64,000 bases of DNA from an uncultured Pelagibacteraceae bacterium. Lineage in GTDB: Bacteria; Pseudomonadota; Alphaproteobacteria; Pelagibacterales; Pelagibacteraceae. A model generated the notes under the pieces. It saw only the letters and a list, made by a program, of their open reading frames with translations, ran no database searches and was not told where the DNA came from. The DNA lies in NCBI GenBank assembly GCA_902610675.1, contig CACLWP010000002.1, positions 24,186 through 88,185 of the forward strand, read 5' to 3'. Every line of letters starts with the position of its first letter. Positions within the stretch are counted from its first letter, which is position 1. A program made the translations under genes and the position numbers. Shown here one piece after another: positions 11,464-22,599 of the stretch.

Positions 11464-11538
11464 GCGGGTATAGCTCAGTGGTAGAGCGTCTCGTTGCCAA
11501 CGAGAAGGTCGAGGGTTCGACCCCCTTTGCCCGCTCCA
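11464..11538 (+). tRNA. tRNA-Gly (anticodon GCC), CCA encoded
   Basis: GCGGGTA...TGCCCGC acceptor, D arm AGCTCAGTGGTAGAGC, anticodon stem CTCGTTGCCAACGAG, T arm GAGGGTTCGACCCCC, TCCA end. Confidence 0.97.
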
Positions 11539-11548
11539 AGTATAAACT

Positions 11549-11893
11549 ATGACTGATTTATTAGATAAAAAATGTGTACCCTGTGAGGGAGGAGTTCGCC
11601 CTTTTGATATTTCTGAGATACATAAATATCAAAAAAAAGTAGATGGATGGGATATTGTTGAAAGTAAAGACAAAAAATTTCTTTTAGAAAAACATTTTAA
11701 GTTTAATAATTTTTTGGACAGTCAAAAATTTGTAAATGAAGTAGGAAAAATTTCTGAGGAAGAGGGACACCATCCAGAAATATCTTTTGGCTGGGGGTAT
11801 GCAAAAATTAATATCACTACTCATGCAATTGAAGGTTTGTCTGAAAATGATTTTATATTAGCAGCTAAAATTGACAAATTAATTAATGTCTAA
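11549..11893 (+). CDS. 4a-hydroxytetrahydrobiopterin dehydratase (PCD family)
   Basis: KCVPCEGGV, EEEGHHPEISFGWGYAKINITTHAIEGLSENDFILAAKID. Confidence 0.93.
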   Translation: MTDLLDKKCVPCEGGVRPFDISEIHKYQKKVDGWDIVESKDKKFLLEKHFKFNNFLDSQKFVNEVGKISEEEGHHPEISFGWGYAKINITTHAIEGLSENDFILAAKIDKLINV

Positions 11894-13418
11894 AGTGTCT
11901 AGTTTTTGAAAAAACTAAAATAGTATTCGTATTATTTACAAACTTGATAATTTCTTTATCTCTAATAGACCCAGCGGGTTGAATAACTGCATTTATACCT
12001 GATTGAACTAATTTTTCTATACCATCTGTAAATGGAAAAAAAGCATCTGAAGCGGCCACTATTTCATTCTTTGGATTAGTAAATTTATTCATTTTACTAA
12101 TTGCAACCTCACAGCTATCAAGTCTACTAGGCTGTCCTGAACCAATACCTACTGTAGATTTATTACTGGCAATCACAATTGCATTTGATTTAACATAACG
12201 GCACATATTAAATGCAAATATCAAATTTTCAAATTGTGACTTATTAGGTCTCTTTTTTGAAACAATTTCAAAATTTTTTCTTGAAAAACTTTTATTGTCT
12301 TCAGATTGTATCAATGTGAAATTATCCATGGAATTAAATTTGAATAATTCTTTAAATCTCAAATTTGATGAATCTATAAGTCGTAAGTTTTTTTTTAATC
12401 TTAAAATTTTTAGTGCATTTTTGTCAAAACCTTTTGCAACTATTACCTCAAGAAAAATTTTACTCATTTCAAAAGCTATTTTTTGAGTAATTTTATAATT
12501 ACAAGATATAATGCCACCAAAAGCACTGATTGGATCACAATTTAAAGCTGACTTATAACTTTCTAAATCATTTTTTAAAGCTGATACCCCGCAAGGATTT
12601 GAGTGTTTTACAATTACTGTACCAGCATTTTTAGGAAGGGATTTTGTAATGGTCAAAGCTGTAAAAATATCATTGTAGTTATTATAACTTAAAGTCTTTC
12701 CGTGAATTTGGTTGATTTTATTATTTATATTTTTTGAATAAAGAGCACTGATTTGATGAGGGTTTTCTCCATATCTCAGATTTTCAACTAAATTTGTATG
12801 CCAAATTTTTCTTTTGGGAAAACTTATATTTTTTATCCCATTAAAATAATTTGCTACCACAGAATCATAATATGCTGTTTCACCAAATGCAATCCTTGAC
12901 ATTTTTTCTCTAAATTCAGAAGTAGTACAACCTTTGTTTTTTTTTAATTGATCAATAAGCTCTGCGTATTGATCTGAAGATGTAATCACAGTCACATCAT
13001 TATAATTTTTTGCAGCTGCTCTAACCATAGCAGGTCCACCTATATCAATATTTTCTATTATCTTATTATGATTAGAAGTTTGCTCTATAGTTTTTTCAAA
13101 AGGATAGAAATTCACTATTACTAAATCAATATTTTCAAAGTTATTCTTTTTTAATTCTCTAAGATGAATTTTATTATTTCTTTTATTTAATATACCACCG
13201 TGTATTTTAGGGTGGAGTGTTTTTACTCGTCCATCAAGAATCTCATCAAATTTAGTAAAGTCTGAAACTTCTATACTTGGAAATTTAAGTTTTTTAATTA
13301 TTTTAAAGGTTCCTCCAGAACTAATTATCTTTATTTTGTTTTTTTTTAGCTCTTTTAATAAAGGTTTTAATTTAGATTTATCAGAAAGGGATATTAAAGC
13401 TGATTTAATCTTTTTCAT
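11883..13418 (-). CDS. purH: Bifunctional AICAR transformylase/IMP cyclohydrolase
   Basis: ALISLSDKS, GRVKTLHPKIHGGIL, RYGENPHQ, VKHSNPCGVS, GSGQPSR, DAFFPFTDGIEK. Confidence 0.96.
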   Translation of the reverse strand: MKKIKSALISLSDKSKLKPLLKELKKNKIKIISSGGTFKIIKKLKFPSIEVSDFTKFDEILDGRVKTLHPKIHGGILNKRNNKIHLRELKKNNFENIDLVIVNFYPFEKTIEQTSNHNKIIENIDIGGPAMVRAAAKNYNDVTVITSSDQYAELIDQLKKNKGCTTSEFREKMSRIAFGETAYYDSVVANYFNGIKNISFPKRKIWHTNLVENLRYGENPHQISALYSKNINNKINQIHGKTLSYNNYNDIFTALTITKSLPKNAGTVIVKHSNPCGVSALKNDLESYKSALNCDPISAFGGIISCNYKITQKIAFEMSKIFLEVIVAKGFDKNALKILRLKKNLRLIDSSNLRFKELFKFNSMDNFTLIQSEDNKSFSRKNFEIVSKKRPNKSQFENLIFAFNMCRYVKSNAIVIASNKSTVGIGSGQPSRLDSCEVAISKMNKFTNPKNEIVAASDAFFPFTDGIEKLVQSGINAVIQPAGSIRDKEIIKFVNNTNTILVFSKTRHFRH

Positions 13419-15046
13419 TATATCTTTTTAATCTCCCATTTAATATTTTCTTCGTTGTTATTAGAAATACCAGATATAAAAATATTTTGATTATCTGTAT
13501 ATGAATTTTTATTACCGAAGTATAAACCATTATCAATATTTATTTCATAATTATTGCAGGTAAATTTCCATCCTTCTTCCTCTAAATCTATTAAAATTGT
13601 CTTATTGTCTTGAGTTTTCATCAATTTAATTCCTGGCTCTAGATGGAATCTAATTTCAAATCTATAATTATTACTAGTTTTTTTTCTAATAATTCTATCT
13701 GTTCCTATAAATATCATTTGTTCAGGATAAAACTCAATATCCCTCTTATGCACTGAGTTATATTTTTTTAAGTATCCATCATGAGCAGCACTAATCTTCC
13801 AATAATTTTTTTCATAGACAAAATTTTTCTGAGTAATCTTGAGACCTGATCTCAAAATTAACCTATCATTATTAATTTTAATAAATTTACACGATGAGTT
13901 ATCATCAATAATCAATGTACTGTGGGTTGCTGATGATTTAGATAAATGATTAAGTTTTTGATTGGATCTCTTGTAATATCCACAATTACTTATCATTTTT
14001 TTTCCATTTGAAATTATTTCGAAAGACAAAGCACCAGATTGGTAATCTTGAGAGTGTTTAAAATCAGGAGATGATCCCGTGTCCATTGCTAAACAAATTT
14101 TTTTATTTCTTAAAATAGTGTAACCACCATAATCTATATTTTCATTTTTAAACTTATATCCTAATCTTTTTAAATAATTATCAAACTCTTGATTATTTGA
14201 AATATTGTTACCATTGAATAAAAGATCAGTAGTGGTATTTTGCCAAAAAAAAGCATAAGCCTGTCCAAAATAATAAATGGATTCTTCAATGTGTTCAGGA
14301 ACTTCAATTTGGGACTCTTTTAACCACTCTTTTATAAGAATAAAATATTTTAAGTACAAAATTTGTTGTCTTATATTTCTTGATCTGAGAAAACTTCGGT
14401 TATCTGTTGAAAATTTTGTAATTTTTTTTAAATAATTGAGTCCAAAAATTAAATAATTTTTTTCAATTCTATAACACAATCCTGTTAAAATAATTGCTGA
14501 ACATCCAATTATCTTATCATCTAAATTTTTTGAGTTTTTGATTTCGCTTATTAAATGATTTGTTTGTTTTTGAATCATTAAATCAAAAATTGATCTATAT
14601 TCTTTTCCACTTTCATCATAAGTAAGCTGGTGATTTGACAGCCATGAAATAATTCTTTTGGCTGTCATATCAAATTCCCAACTTTCTTTTTTATATTGAT
14701 TATTATTGTTAATCCAATCTACGATTACTCCTTGAACGGTTTTCTTTGATGATTTTAAATCAAGGCTAAAGAACCAAAAAAAATTGTTTAACTTCTGATA
14801 CTCTTTCGATTTTCCTTTTCTTTCCCAAATTGAATTAAAGTTTAGTTTTTCAATTTTATATTTTTTATTTTGGTATTTTATTAATGAAGAGAGTAAATGA
14901 GGGCTCGGTTTATATTGAAAATTTTTATTTAGAGTTTTAGATATCTTTTTTTCATAAAGAATAGAATTTCTATAAATATTTCTTAATTTTTTATTTAATA
15001 AAGTTGCAAGATATGTAAATGGTCTAAAAATAACATTTGATAACAT
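13418..15046 (-). CDS. Heparinase II/III family protein
   Basis: N-terminal alpha-helical part, then GGYTILRNKKICLAMDTGSSPDFKHSQDYQSGALSFEI and THSTLIIDDNSS; follows purH, as in other alphaproteobacteria. Confidence 0.8.
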   Translation of the reverse strand: MLSNVIFRPFTYLATLLNKKLRNIYRNSILYEKKISKTLNKNFQYKPSPHLLSSLIKYQNKKYKIEKLNFNSIWERKGKSKEYQKLNNFFWFFSLDLKSSKKTVQGVIVDWINNNNQYKKESWEFDMTAKRIISWLSNHQLTYDESGKEYRSIFDLMIQKQTNHLISEIKNSKNLDDKIIGCSAIILTGLCYRIEKNYLIFGLNYLKKITKFSTDNRSFLRSRNIRQQILYLKYFILIKEWLKESQIEVPEHIEESIYYFGQAYAFFWQNTTTDLLFNGNNISNNQEFDNYLKRLGYKFKNENIDYGGYTILRNKKICLAMDTGSSPDFKHSQDYQSGALSFEIISNGKKMISNCGYYKRSNQKLNHLSKSSATHSTLIIDDNSSCKFIKINNDRLILRSGLKITQKNFVYEKNYWKISAAHDGYLKKYNSVHKRDIEFYPEQMIFIGTDRIIRKKTSNNYRFEIRFHLEPGIKLMKTQDNKTILIDLEEEGWKFTCNNYEINIDNGLYFGNKNSYTDNQNIFISGISNNNEENIKWEIKKI

Positions 15047-15047
15047 T

Positions 15048-15707
15048 CTACACTTCTTTGAGTGTTTCTATATTTTTTTTAATGTCTCCATTGTTTTCTC
15101 TAAATATTGTTGTACCCGATACTAATATATTTGCTCCTGCGTTCACAACTTCTTTTGAATTTGAAAAATTTATACCTCCATCTACTTCAATGTCATATGA
15201 GTAATTTTTTTCATCTTTTATTTTTTTTAATATTTTAATTTTTTCTATTACATTAGGAATAAACTTCTGACCACCAAAACCTGGATGAACACTCATAACT
15301 AATACTAAATCAACATTTTCTAATTCTCTTTCAATTATACTCACATTTGTATCTGGATTTAAAGAGACACCAACTTTTTTTTTAAAACTCTTAATGTGAT
15401 TGATTGACTCTTTTAAATTATCAGTCGCTTCAGGATGTATAGTAATAATATCAGCTCCAGCATCAGCAAAATCTTTTATATATTTGTGAACGGGTGCAAT
15501 CATTAAATGTACATCAAAGGTTAATTTTGAATTCTTTCTAAGAGTTTTAATGACTGGAGGTCCGATGGTTAAATTAGGAACAAAGTGTCCATCCATAACA
15601 TCAACATGTATCATATCTGCTCCAGCATCCTCGAGTCTCTTAATTTCGTTACCTAATTGACTAAAGTCAGCAGATAATATTGAGGGTGAAATTTGTATTT
15701 TTTTCAT
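15048..15707 (-). CDS. rpe: Ribulose-phosphate 3-epimerase
   Basis: ISPSILSADFSQLGNEI, MIHVDVMDGHFVPNLTIGP, MSVHPGFGGQKF, EVDGGIN. Confidence 0.97.
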   Translation of the reverse strand: MKKIQISPSILSADFSQLGNEIKRLEDAGADMIHVDVMDGHFVPNLTIGPPVIKTLRKNSKLTFDVHLMIAPVHKYIKDFADAGADIITIHPEATDNLKESINHIKSFKKKVGVSLNPDTNVSIIERELENVDLVLVMSVHPGFGGQKFIPNVIEKIKILKKIKDEKNYSYDIEVDGGINFSNSKEVVNAGANILVSGTTIFRENNGDIKKNIETLKEV

Positions 15708-15747
15708 TGATTATTAATTTTACTAGTACCAAATTTTAAAAATTAAT

Positions 15748-16092
15748 TTAATTAAAAAATTGGTAAATTTGTCTTGAAATTTCGCTTTCTAAAGGAAAAG
15801 ACAACATACCCATCACTGAGTAACCCAAAATCCAAGGCATTAAGTAAAATCTTATCATAAAGAAAAACCACGCCACATAAAGCGGTACAATTGGCTGAAT
15901 TATAAATGATGGAGTTATTGGTTTAAATAAACGTATAAGTGGGTTAGTGAATTTAACAAAAACTTTCATAAAAAAAAACTGTGAGTCTTCTCTTTGAAAA
16001 ATATTCATCGCTACTCTTCCAATCAAAGTCCACATTATTACACCTAGAATATAGTCAATTATATATACTAAAGGATGAAAGTTAGCCGACAT
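15748..16092 (-). CDS. YggT-like small integral membrane protein
   Basis: Hydrophobic; IIDYILGVIMWTLIGRVAMNIF...FTNPLIRLFKPITPSF resembles the YggT pattern. Confidence 0.6.
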   Translation of the reverse strand: MSANFHPLVYIIDYILGVIMWTLIGRVAMNIFQREDSQFFFMKVFVKFTNPLIRLFKPITPSFIIQPIVPLYVAWFFFMIRFYLMPWILGYSVMGMLSFPLESEISRQIYQFFN

Positions 16093-16125
16093 TTAAAATT
16101 TATATTGAAAAAAGAGTAAAATTAA

Positions 16126-16149
16126 AAGGGGCGAAATTAATCGCCCCTT
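16126..16149 (-). terminator. Rho-independent terminator-like hairpin after the actP-type gene
   Basis: Perfect 9-bp inverted repeat AAGGGGCGA / TCGCCCCTT, 6-nt loop; T-rich tract follows on the minus strand (TTAATTTTA). Confidence 0.75.
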
Positions 16150-16162
16150 AAAAAGATTATTT

Positions 16163-17974
16163 TTATTGTTTGCCGATGATAGATCTACCAGATGGTACTC
16201 TAACCTCGTCAACCATTCTCTGCGTAGCAGCACTTGGTTCTGAAGTCATTAAACTGACTACAACCATTGACACTAAGCTGACAGCTGAACCAAAGATACC
16301 AAACGTTAACTGAGTAATACCTAAGAATCCGCTTCCGCCTGTTCTTACCCAAACTAGGTAAGCAGCACCAGAAACTAATCCTAAGAACATACCAGCTATA
16401 GCACCTTCTTTGTTAGCTCTCTTCCACCATACACCAAGTACTAGTGGGAAGAATAATCCTGACATCGCAAAGTCAAAAGCCCAGATTACCGAACCTAGGA
16501 TACCTTGGATTTCAAGAGCTGCGATTGTTGCTCCTGCAAAACCAATTACTACAAGTAATACCCTTGCAACAACTAGTCTTTTCGCAGTCTCAGCTTTTGG
16601 ATCGATGATCTTATAGTAAACATCGTGTGAGATTGCGTTTGCAATTGCTAAAATCAAACCATCAGCTGTTGACATGGCAGCAGCCATACCTCCAGCAGCA
16701 ACCAGACCTGAGATTACATATGGTAATCCAGCTATTTCCGGAGTTGCTAACACAACGGCTTTACCACCCATGAAAAACTCATTTAACTCAAGAGTTCCAT
16801 TTCCGTTAAAGTCGCTTACAAACATCAAGTTTGCTGCGTTCCAGTTTTGATACCAATCTATCGCTTGAACATCTGTTATTGATTTACCGATAATACCTGT
16901 TGGTAAAGTTGGGTCCATCAATGACAACTTAGATAGTGTCGCTAACATTGGAGCAGAAGAGTAAAGTAGGAAGATAAAGAATAATGACCAACCTACTGAT
17001 TTTCTAGCTGCTTTTACACTTGGAGTAGTAAAATATCTCATCATAACGTGAGGTAATGAAGCTGTTCCCATCATCATCGCTAACGCTAATGAAATAAATG
17101 CCCAAGGTGTTGCGTTCACCGCTGAGTGTGCTTTAGTTATTCCAGCCAAACCTTTTGGCACTTCTTTTAGATTTTCAGCAGAGTTTTTGACAAAACCAAA
17201 CTGAGCCTCTAATTCAGCTATTCTAGAAACTTCATCAGCTAACATAAAGTGAGGGAAGAAACCCGCACCTATTTTGTTACTGATCCAGAATACTGGTAAT
17301 AAGTAAGCTATGATTAGTACTATATATTGAGCTACCTGTGTCCAAGTTACTCCTCTCATACCCCCCAGCATTGAACAAAGTAAGATACTTATAAGTCCAA
17401 CGTATACAGCGTATTGGAATGGAATATCAAGTGCAACAGATGCAATTGTACCTGTGGCGTTGATTTGTGCAGTCACATAAGTAAATGAAGCAACAGTTAA
17501 GACTACTACTGCCATGAATCTACTTAAATTACCACCGTATCTTGTACCGATAAAATCTGGAACTGTGTAACAGCCAAATTTTCTCAGATAAGGTGCTAAT
17601 AGTGATGCAACTAATACATATCCACCAGTCCAACCTACAAGTAGTGCCATATATCCGTAACCTTTAAAGTAAATACCACCAGCCATTGCAACGAATGAAG
17701 CACCAGACATCCAGTCTGCTGCTGTCGCCATCCCGTTGAATACAGTTGGCACTTGTCTTCCAGCTACGTAATACGCATCAGCTTGAGCTGTACGTGATAG
17801 ATAACCAATTATTGCATAGATGGCTACAGTAAAGGCAACGAAACAAATTCCGATTGCTTTAGCCGACATACCCATCTGCTCACCAATTGACATAATGATT
17901 ATGAAACCTAAAAATCCTCCTGTGTAGATTCCATAAACCTTAGGTAAATTGTCTATAAAATTACCTTTTAGCAT
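16163..17974 (-). CDS. Sodium:solute symporter (ActP-like cation/acetate symporter)
   Basis: SSS family: DAYYVAGRQVPTVFNGMATAADWMSGASFVAMAG, GISHDVYYK-like segment; partner DUF4212 upstream, acs nearby. Confidence 0.9.
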   Translation of the reverse strand: MLKGNFIDNLPKVYGIYTGGFLGFIIIMSIGEQMGMSAKAIGICFVAFTVAIYAIIGYLSRTAQADAYYVAGRQVPTVFNGMATAADWMSGASFVAMAGGIYFKGYGYMALLVGWTGGYVLVASLLAPYLRKFGCYTVPDFIGTRYGGNLSRFMAVVVLTVASFTYVTAQINATGTIASVALDIPFQYAVYVGLISILLCSMLGGMRGVTWTQVAQYIVLIIAYLLPVFWISNKIGAGFFPHFMLADEVSRIAELEAQFGFVKNSAENLKEVPKGLAGITKAHSAVNATPWAFISLALAMMMGTASLPHVMMRYFTTPSVKAARKSVGWSLFFIFLLYSSAPMLATLSKLSLMDPTLPTGIIGKSITDVQAIDWYQNWNAANLMFVSDFNGNGTLELNEFFMGGKAVVLATPEIAGLPYVISGLVAAGGMAAAMSTADGLILAIANAISHDVYYKIIDPKAETAKRLVVARVLLVVIGFAGATIAALEIQGILGSVIWAFDFAMSGLFFPLVLGVWWKRANKEGAIAGMFLGLVSGAAYLVWVRTGGSGFLGITQLTFGIFGSAVSLVSMVVVSLMTSEPSAATQRMVDEVRVPSGRSIIGKQ

Positions 17975-18234
17975 TAGTCATCTCCTCTCTCACTAAAGCC
18001 GAACTCTTCATCAATTTTTTCTTGTCTATTCGCAAACCAGAAAATTAGTATTACGAAAATTCCAAGAGAACCTTGACAAGTGAACCAATAAGTCAACGGA
18101 TAACCAAATGGTCCCGTAACCTCGTTCATTTCAGCCCCGAATAGGAAGATGCCAATTGAGAAAACAAACCAAATTGCTAAAGTCATCATTAGCAAACCTT
18201 TGGATTTTTCCCAGTGTTGTTCTTGTTTTGACAT
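17974..18234 (-). CDS. DUF4212 family small membrane subunit of SSS symporter
   Basis: HWEKSKGLLMMTLAIWFVFSIGIFLF...GFPLTYW-like TM pattern, directly upstream of the symporter. Confidence 0.85.
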   Translation of the reverse strand: MSKQEQHWEKSKGLLMMTLAIWFVFSIGIFLFGAEMNEVTGPFGYPLTYWFTCQGSLGIFVILIFWFANRQEKIDEEFGFSERGDD

Positions 18235-18338
18235 TTATACCTCTCTCTTTTTAGTTATAACTGGCGAAAACCATAACCATTATAAAATAGATTTAAAGTG
18301 TTAAAATTGGTAAATTTACTAGCCTTTTATAGTTATAA

Positions 18339-18983
18339 GTGTCAAAAATAGGGCTTTTTATGGGAAAATACAAATTAACATGGAGAGATTTAACATGGCA
18401 TGATTTTAAGACTTACCTTTTCGCCATGTTCAAAGCTTTTGTTCCAAAGGGTAAAATTAGCAATTTAGATGAACTAGAAACGTTTATTCAAACAAAATCT
18501 GCTTGGGTAAGTCAGGTCACTCTTTACGGATATCTTAAAACAAGGATGGGGACTAGGTATGTTCTTCATTTTGAAAATGATACTTTTATGGACTCAGTAA
18601 ACCTAGCTAAGTGGAATATTTATTCAGTTGCTCTTCAAGATCTCACATTCTTTACATTTTCAAAGCTTAAATCAAATTTTAATTTTCAAGATACTGTAAG
18701 GGCAAAAGAAATCTTTTTAAAAATTTTAGATGATGAAACTTCAAATAAAATGCCGTCTGATATTATAGAAAATGCAAAAAAAAGTTTTGATGAAAGATTA
18801 CAAAATATTAATTGGGATAATTATCATAATGATTTACCATTTAATACTAGCGCTTTATCCTTATATAAGTGGGCACCAATTGCGGAAGATTTAAAAAACT
18901 TAGATCGCAAAATAGTTCTCAACTCAGTAATTTTAAAATGGGACGTTGTAAAAAAAGAGTTTAATGAAAGAATAAAATTTTAA
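18339..18983 (+). CDS. Conserved hypothetical protein, 214 aa
   Basis: Intact ORF filling the gap between DUF4212 and acs; no family recognised. Confidence 0.7.
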   Translation: MSKIGLFMGKYKLTWRDLTWHDFKTYLFAMFKAFVPKGKISNLDELETFIQTKSAWVSQVTLYGYLKTRMGTRYVLHFENDTFMDSVNLAKWNIYSVALQDLTFFTFSKLKSNFNFQDTVRAKEIFLKILDDETSNKMPSDIIENAKKSFDERLQNINWDNYHNDLPFNTSALSLYKWAPIAEDLKNLDRKIVLNSVILKWDVVKKEFNERIKF

Positions 18984-21052
18984 ATATTTTTTCTGTTGTC
19001 TACTAAACTATCCACAACTGTTGGATCAGCAAGGGTAGTTGTATCACCTAGTTGACCATGTTCATTTGCTGCAATTTTTCTTAAAATTCTTCTCATAATT
19101 TTTCCAGATCTTGTTTTTGGAAGTCCTGGGGTAAAATGAATTAGATCTGGTGTTGCTAAAGGCCCTATTTGTTTTCTCACCCAAAGTTTTAGCTCTCTAT
19201 CTAAATCACCAGTCTCATTCTCACCCGCATTGAGTGTAACATAACAATATAATCCATTACCTTTAATATCATGAGGATATCCAACTACTGCAGCCTCAGC
19301 TACCTTTGGGTGTGCAACAAAGGCGCTTTCAATTTCAGCTGTACCTAGATTATGTCCTGAAACAATAATCACATCATCAACTCTACCAGTGATCCAGTAA
19401 TAACCATCTTTATCTCTTTTACATCCATCTCCAGTAAAATATTTCCCATCAAACTGCGAAAAATATGTATCAATAAACCTTTGATGATCACCATATACTG
19501 TTCTCATTTGACCAGGCCAAGATTGAGCTATACAAAGCCTACCTTCACCTTCACCTTTTATCTCTTTTCCATCTTTATTGACTAATACTGGTTTAATTCC
19601 ATAAAAAGGTTTTGTTGCGGATCCTGGTTTTAATGGAATAGCTCCAGTTTGTGGTGCAATAAGAATTCCTCCTGTCTCAGTCTGCCACCATGTATCAACT
19701 ATCGGACACTTTGAATTTCCAACAGTTTTATAATACCACATCCATGCTTCCGGATTTATGGGCTCTCCAACAGTTCCTAACAATTTTAAGGATTTTCTAG
19801 AAGTTTTATTAACAGGGCCATCACCTTCTCTCATAAGAGCTCTTATAGCTGTTGGTGCTGTGTAAAAAGTATTTACTTTATATTTATCTACTATCTGCCA
19901 CCACCTCGAACTATCTGGATAATTTGGAATTCCTTCAAACATTATAGTGGTTGCACCATTTGCAAGAGGGCCATAGATTATATAGCTATGACCAGTTACC
20001 CATCCAATATCCGCAGTGCACCAATAAATATCGTTTGGTTTATAATTAAAAATGTATTGATGAGTCATAGAAGCATAAACCATGTATCCCCCGGTAGTAT
20101 GCAGAACACCTTTAGGTTTTCCTGTTGATCCTGAAGTATAAAGAATAAACAAAGGGTCTTCTGCATTCATTTCTTCAGGTTCACAATGACTTGGAACGTC
20201 TTTGATTAAATCATGATACCAAACATCTCGACCTTCATTCCAGAACACATAGTTACCAGTTCTCTTTACCACAATACATTTTTTGATATCTGGACAATTA
20301 GATAAAGCTTCATCTGTCGTTGCTTTTAAAGGAATAGTCTTTCCTCCCCGCACCCCTTCGTCGGCGGTAATTATATATTCAGATTTACAATCATTAACTC
20401 TCCCCGAAATTGACTCTGCGGAAAAACCACCAAAAATTATCGAGTGTACAGCACCTATTCTTGCACAAGCTAACATTAGGATTGCTAATTCAGGAATCAT
20501 CGTCAGATAAATAGTGACGCGATCACCTTTTTGTATCCCCAGTTTTTTTAAGCCATTAGCAGCTTTTGAAACCTTCTGGTGTAATTGTTTATAAGAAATC
20601 TTTTGAGTATCTTTTGGATCATCACCAACCCAAATAATTGCAGTTTTATCTTTTTTATCTTTCAAATGACGATCAATACAGTTAGCTGATGCATTTAAAG
20701 TACCGTCTTCAAACCACTTAATCCTTACTTCATCTTTGCTATATTTCACGTCCTTTATCTTTTTGTAAGGTTTTATCCAAGTAATCCTTTTTCCCTCTTT
20801 TTTCCAAAATGAGTTGTTATTTTTAATAGATTCGGAATATTTTTTTTGATATTGGGATTTATTTGCCAGACTTCTTTTTATCCATTCAGGTCTAGTTTTA
20901 ATTATTTGTTCATTACTGGATGTCTCAACTTTTTTATTTTTAGATTTTTTTTTGTTACTTTTTTTAGCTTTTGGTATTATTTTTATTTTTCTCTTTTTTC
21001 TTGAATATTTTTTCTTAGCTTTTTTCTTTTTTGATTTTTTTTTCTTTGGCAT
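18980..21052 (-). CDS. acs: Acetyl-CoA synthetase with lysine-rich N-terminal extension
   Basis: [65 protein letters not shown]; first ~42 aa very basic. Confidence 0.95.
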   Translation of the reverse strand: MPKKKKSKKKKAKKKYSRKKRKIKIIPKAKKSNKKKSKNKKVETSSNEQIIKTRPEWIKRSLANKSQYQKKYSESIKNNNSFWKKEGKRITWIKPYKKIKDVKYSKDEVRIKWFEDGTLNASANCIDRHLKDKKDKTAIIWVGDDPKDTQKISYKQLHQKVSKAANGLKKLGIQKGDRVTIYLTMIPELAILMLACARIGAVHSIIFGGFSAESISGRVNDCKSEYIITADEGVRGGKTIPLKATTDEALSNCPDIKKCIVVKRTGNYVFWNEGRDVWYHDLIKDVPSHCEPEEMNAEDPLFILYTSGSTGKPKGVLHTTGGYMVYASMTHQYIFNYKPNDIYWCTADIGWVTGHSYIIYGPLANGATTIMFEGIPNYPDSSRWWQIVDKYKVNTFYTAPTAIRALMREGDGPVNKTSRKSLKLLGTVGEPINPEAWMWYYKTVGNSKCPIVDTWWQTETGGILIAPQTGAIPLKPGSATKPFYGIKPVLVNKDGKEIKGEGEGRLCIAQSWPGQMRTVYGDHQRFIDTYFSQFDGKYFTGDGCKRDKDGYYWITGRVDDVIIVSGHNLGTAEIESAFVAHPKVAEAAVVGYPHDIKGNGLYCYVTLNAGENETGDLDRELKLWVRKQIGPLATPDLIHFTPGLPKTRSGKIMRRILRKIAANEHGQLGDTTTLADPTVVDSLVDNRKNI

Positions 21053-21056
21053 ATAT

Positions 21057-21470
21057 TTAAAATTTACTCATCTTATTTAAAATCTTCCAGCTTTTAGAGT
21101 CAATAGACATTACAGATAATCTGCTTTGTTTAATTAAAGATAAATGGCTTAAATCCTTGTTTTTCTTTATATCCTCCAAAGCTACTGGTTTATTTAATTT
21201 TTTTAAAAATTTAACAGTCACTGCTACAAACCTTCCAGATTTATCTGTTTTGTCAATGAAATGTTCTTTCACAACTTCTACTATTCCCACAATTTCTTTC
21301 CCGATATTTGAATGATAAAAAAAACATAGGTCCCCTTTTTTCATATTTTTAAGATTTTTGGCTGCTTGATAATTTCTCACACCGTCCCAAGGCGCTCCTT
21401 TTGCACCAGCTTTTTCTTGTTGATCGATTGACCATACATCAGGCTCAGATTTCATTAACCAATATTGCAT
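21057..21470 (-). CDS. EVE domain-containing protein
   Basis: [54 protein letters not shown]. Confidence 0.92.
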   Translation of the reverse strand: MQYWLMKSEPDVWSIDQQEKAGAKGAPWDGVRNYQAAKNLKNMKKGDLCFFYHSNIGKEIVGIVEVVKEHFIDKTDKSGRFVAVTVKFLKKLNKPVALEDIKKNKDLSHLSLIKQSRLSVMSIDSKSWKILNKMSKF

Positions 21471-22543
21471 TATAATTTTACCCCAGCTCCTTTTAAAAAA
21501 CTTGCTTTTTCATCTAATGGCCATCTTGGTTTTGCTGGATAATCTAGATCATTAAACTGTTTTAACTTAAATCTTTCTAAACCTACCATTCCTATCATTG
21601 CAGCATTGTCACCACAAAGGTCAATTGGAGGAAATATACTTTCATAATTTTTCTCTTCACATAATTTAATTAACATTGACCTAATTTTTTTATTTGCTGC
21701 TACACCACCAGCTACTACAAAAACTTTTTTCTTAAGAGTTTTATTTTTTTCAAATTGTTCAAAAGCAATTTTAGTTTTTTTAGATAATATTTTTTCAATG
21801 GTCTTTTGAAATGAGGCTGCTAAATCGAATTTTTCTTGTTCAGTCTCAATATTTTTAGCTATCTTTAAAACTGCCGTTTTTAGTCCAGCAAAAGATAAAT
21901 TGCACCCACCTTTATTGAAAATTGGTTTTGGCAAATCATATTTTTCTGGATTACCTTGTTTAGCTAAAATTTCGATCTGTGGACCACCTGGAAATTCGAC
22001 CCCTAAAAGTTTAGCTGTTTTATCAAATGCTTCACCTAGAGCATCATCGATAGTCGTTCCTAGCCTTTTATATTTTCCTAAATTTTGAACATCAAGATAT
22101 TGTGAGTGTCCCCCAGATATTAAAAGAAGTAAATATGGATAATCCAACAATGAATTTATTTTGGGACTTAGTGCGTGCCCCTCAAGATGATTTACAGCAA
22201 TAAAAGGTTTGTTTATTATCGAAGCAAAAGTCTTTGCAAAACTTAAACCAACGGATAAACACACAATAAGCCCTGGCCCTGCTGTACAGGCTATTGCATC
22301 AATTTCATTTATTTTCCTTCCACTTTCACTTATTGCTTTTTGAACAATTAAATCGATTTTTTCTATATGAGATCTAGCTGCTAATTCTGGAACAACCCCA
22401 CCAAAATCTTTGTGAATCTCAACCTGACTTGATACAATATTTGATAGTACTATCGGTAATCCTTGCTCACTTTCAGTTATTAAAGAGGCGGCCGTTTCAT
22501 CACAACTTGACTCTATTCCGAGAATTAAGGGTTTTTTACTCAT
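21470..22543 (-). CDS. tsaD: tRNA N6-adenosine threonylcarbamoyltransferase TsaD
   Basis: LGIESSCDETAASL, NHLEGHALSP, SGGHSQYL, VAGGVAANKKIR. Confidence 0.97.
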   Translation of the reverse strand: MSKKPLILGIESSCDETAASLITESEQGLPIVLSNIVSSQVEIHKDFGGVVPELAARSHIEKIDLIVQKAISESGRKINEIDAIACTAGPGLIVCLSVGLSFAKTFASIINKPFIAVNHLEGHALSPKINSLLDYPYLLLLISGGHSQYLDVQNLGKYKRLGTTIDDALGEAFDKTAKLLGVEFPGGPQIEILAKQGNPEKYDLPKPIFNKGGCNLSFAGLKTAVLKIAKNIETEQEKFDLAASFQKTIEKILSKKTKIAFEQFEKNKTLKKKVFVVAGGVAANKKIRSMLIKLCEEKNYESIFPPIDLCGDNAAMIGMVGLERFKLKQFNDLDYPAKPRWPLDEKASFLKGAGVKL

Positions 22544-22599
22544 TCAAATAGTTTTTAATAATTGTACAATCTCAATACAAGTAAGAAATAAATTTATTT

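Noticed and set aside
20940-21040. T-rich low-complexity tract as a phase-variable repeat or CRISPR-like array
   Set aside because: Irregular runs encoding the Acs lysine tail on the minus strand; no regular repeat unit or spacers.
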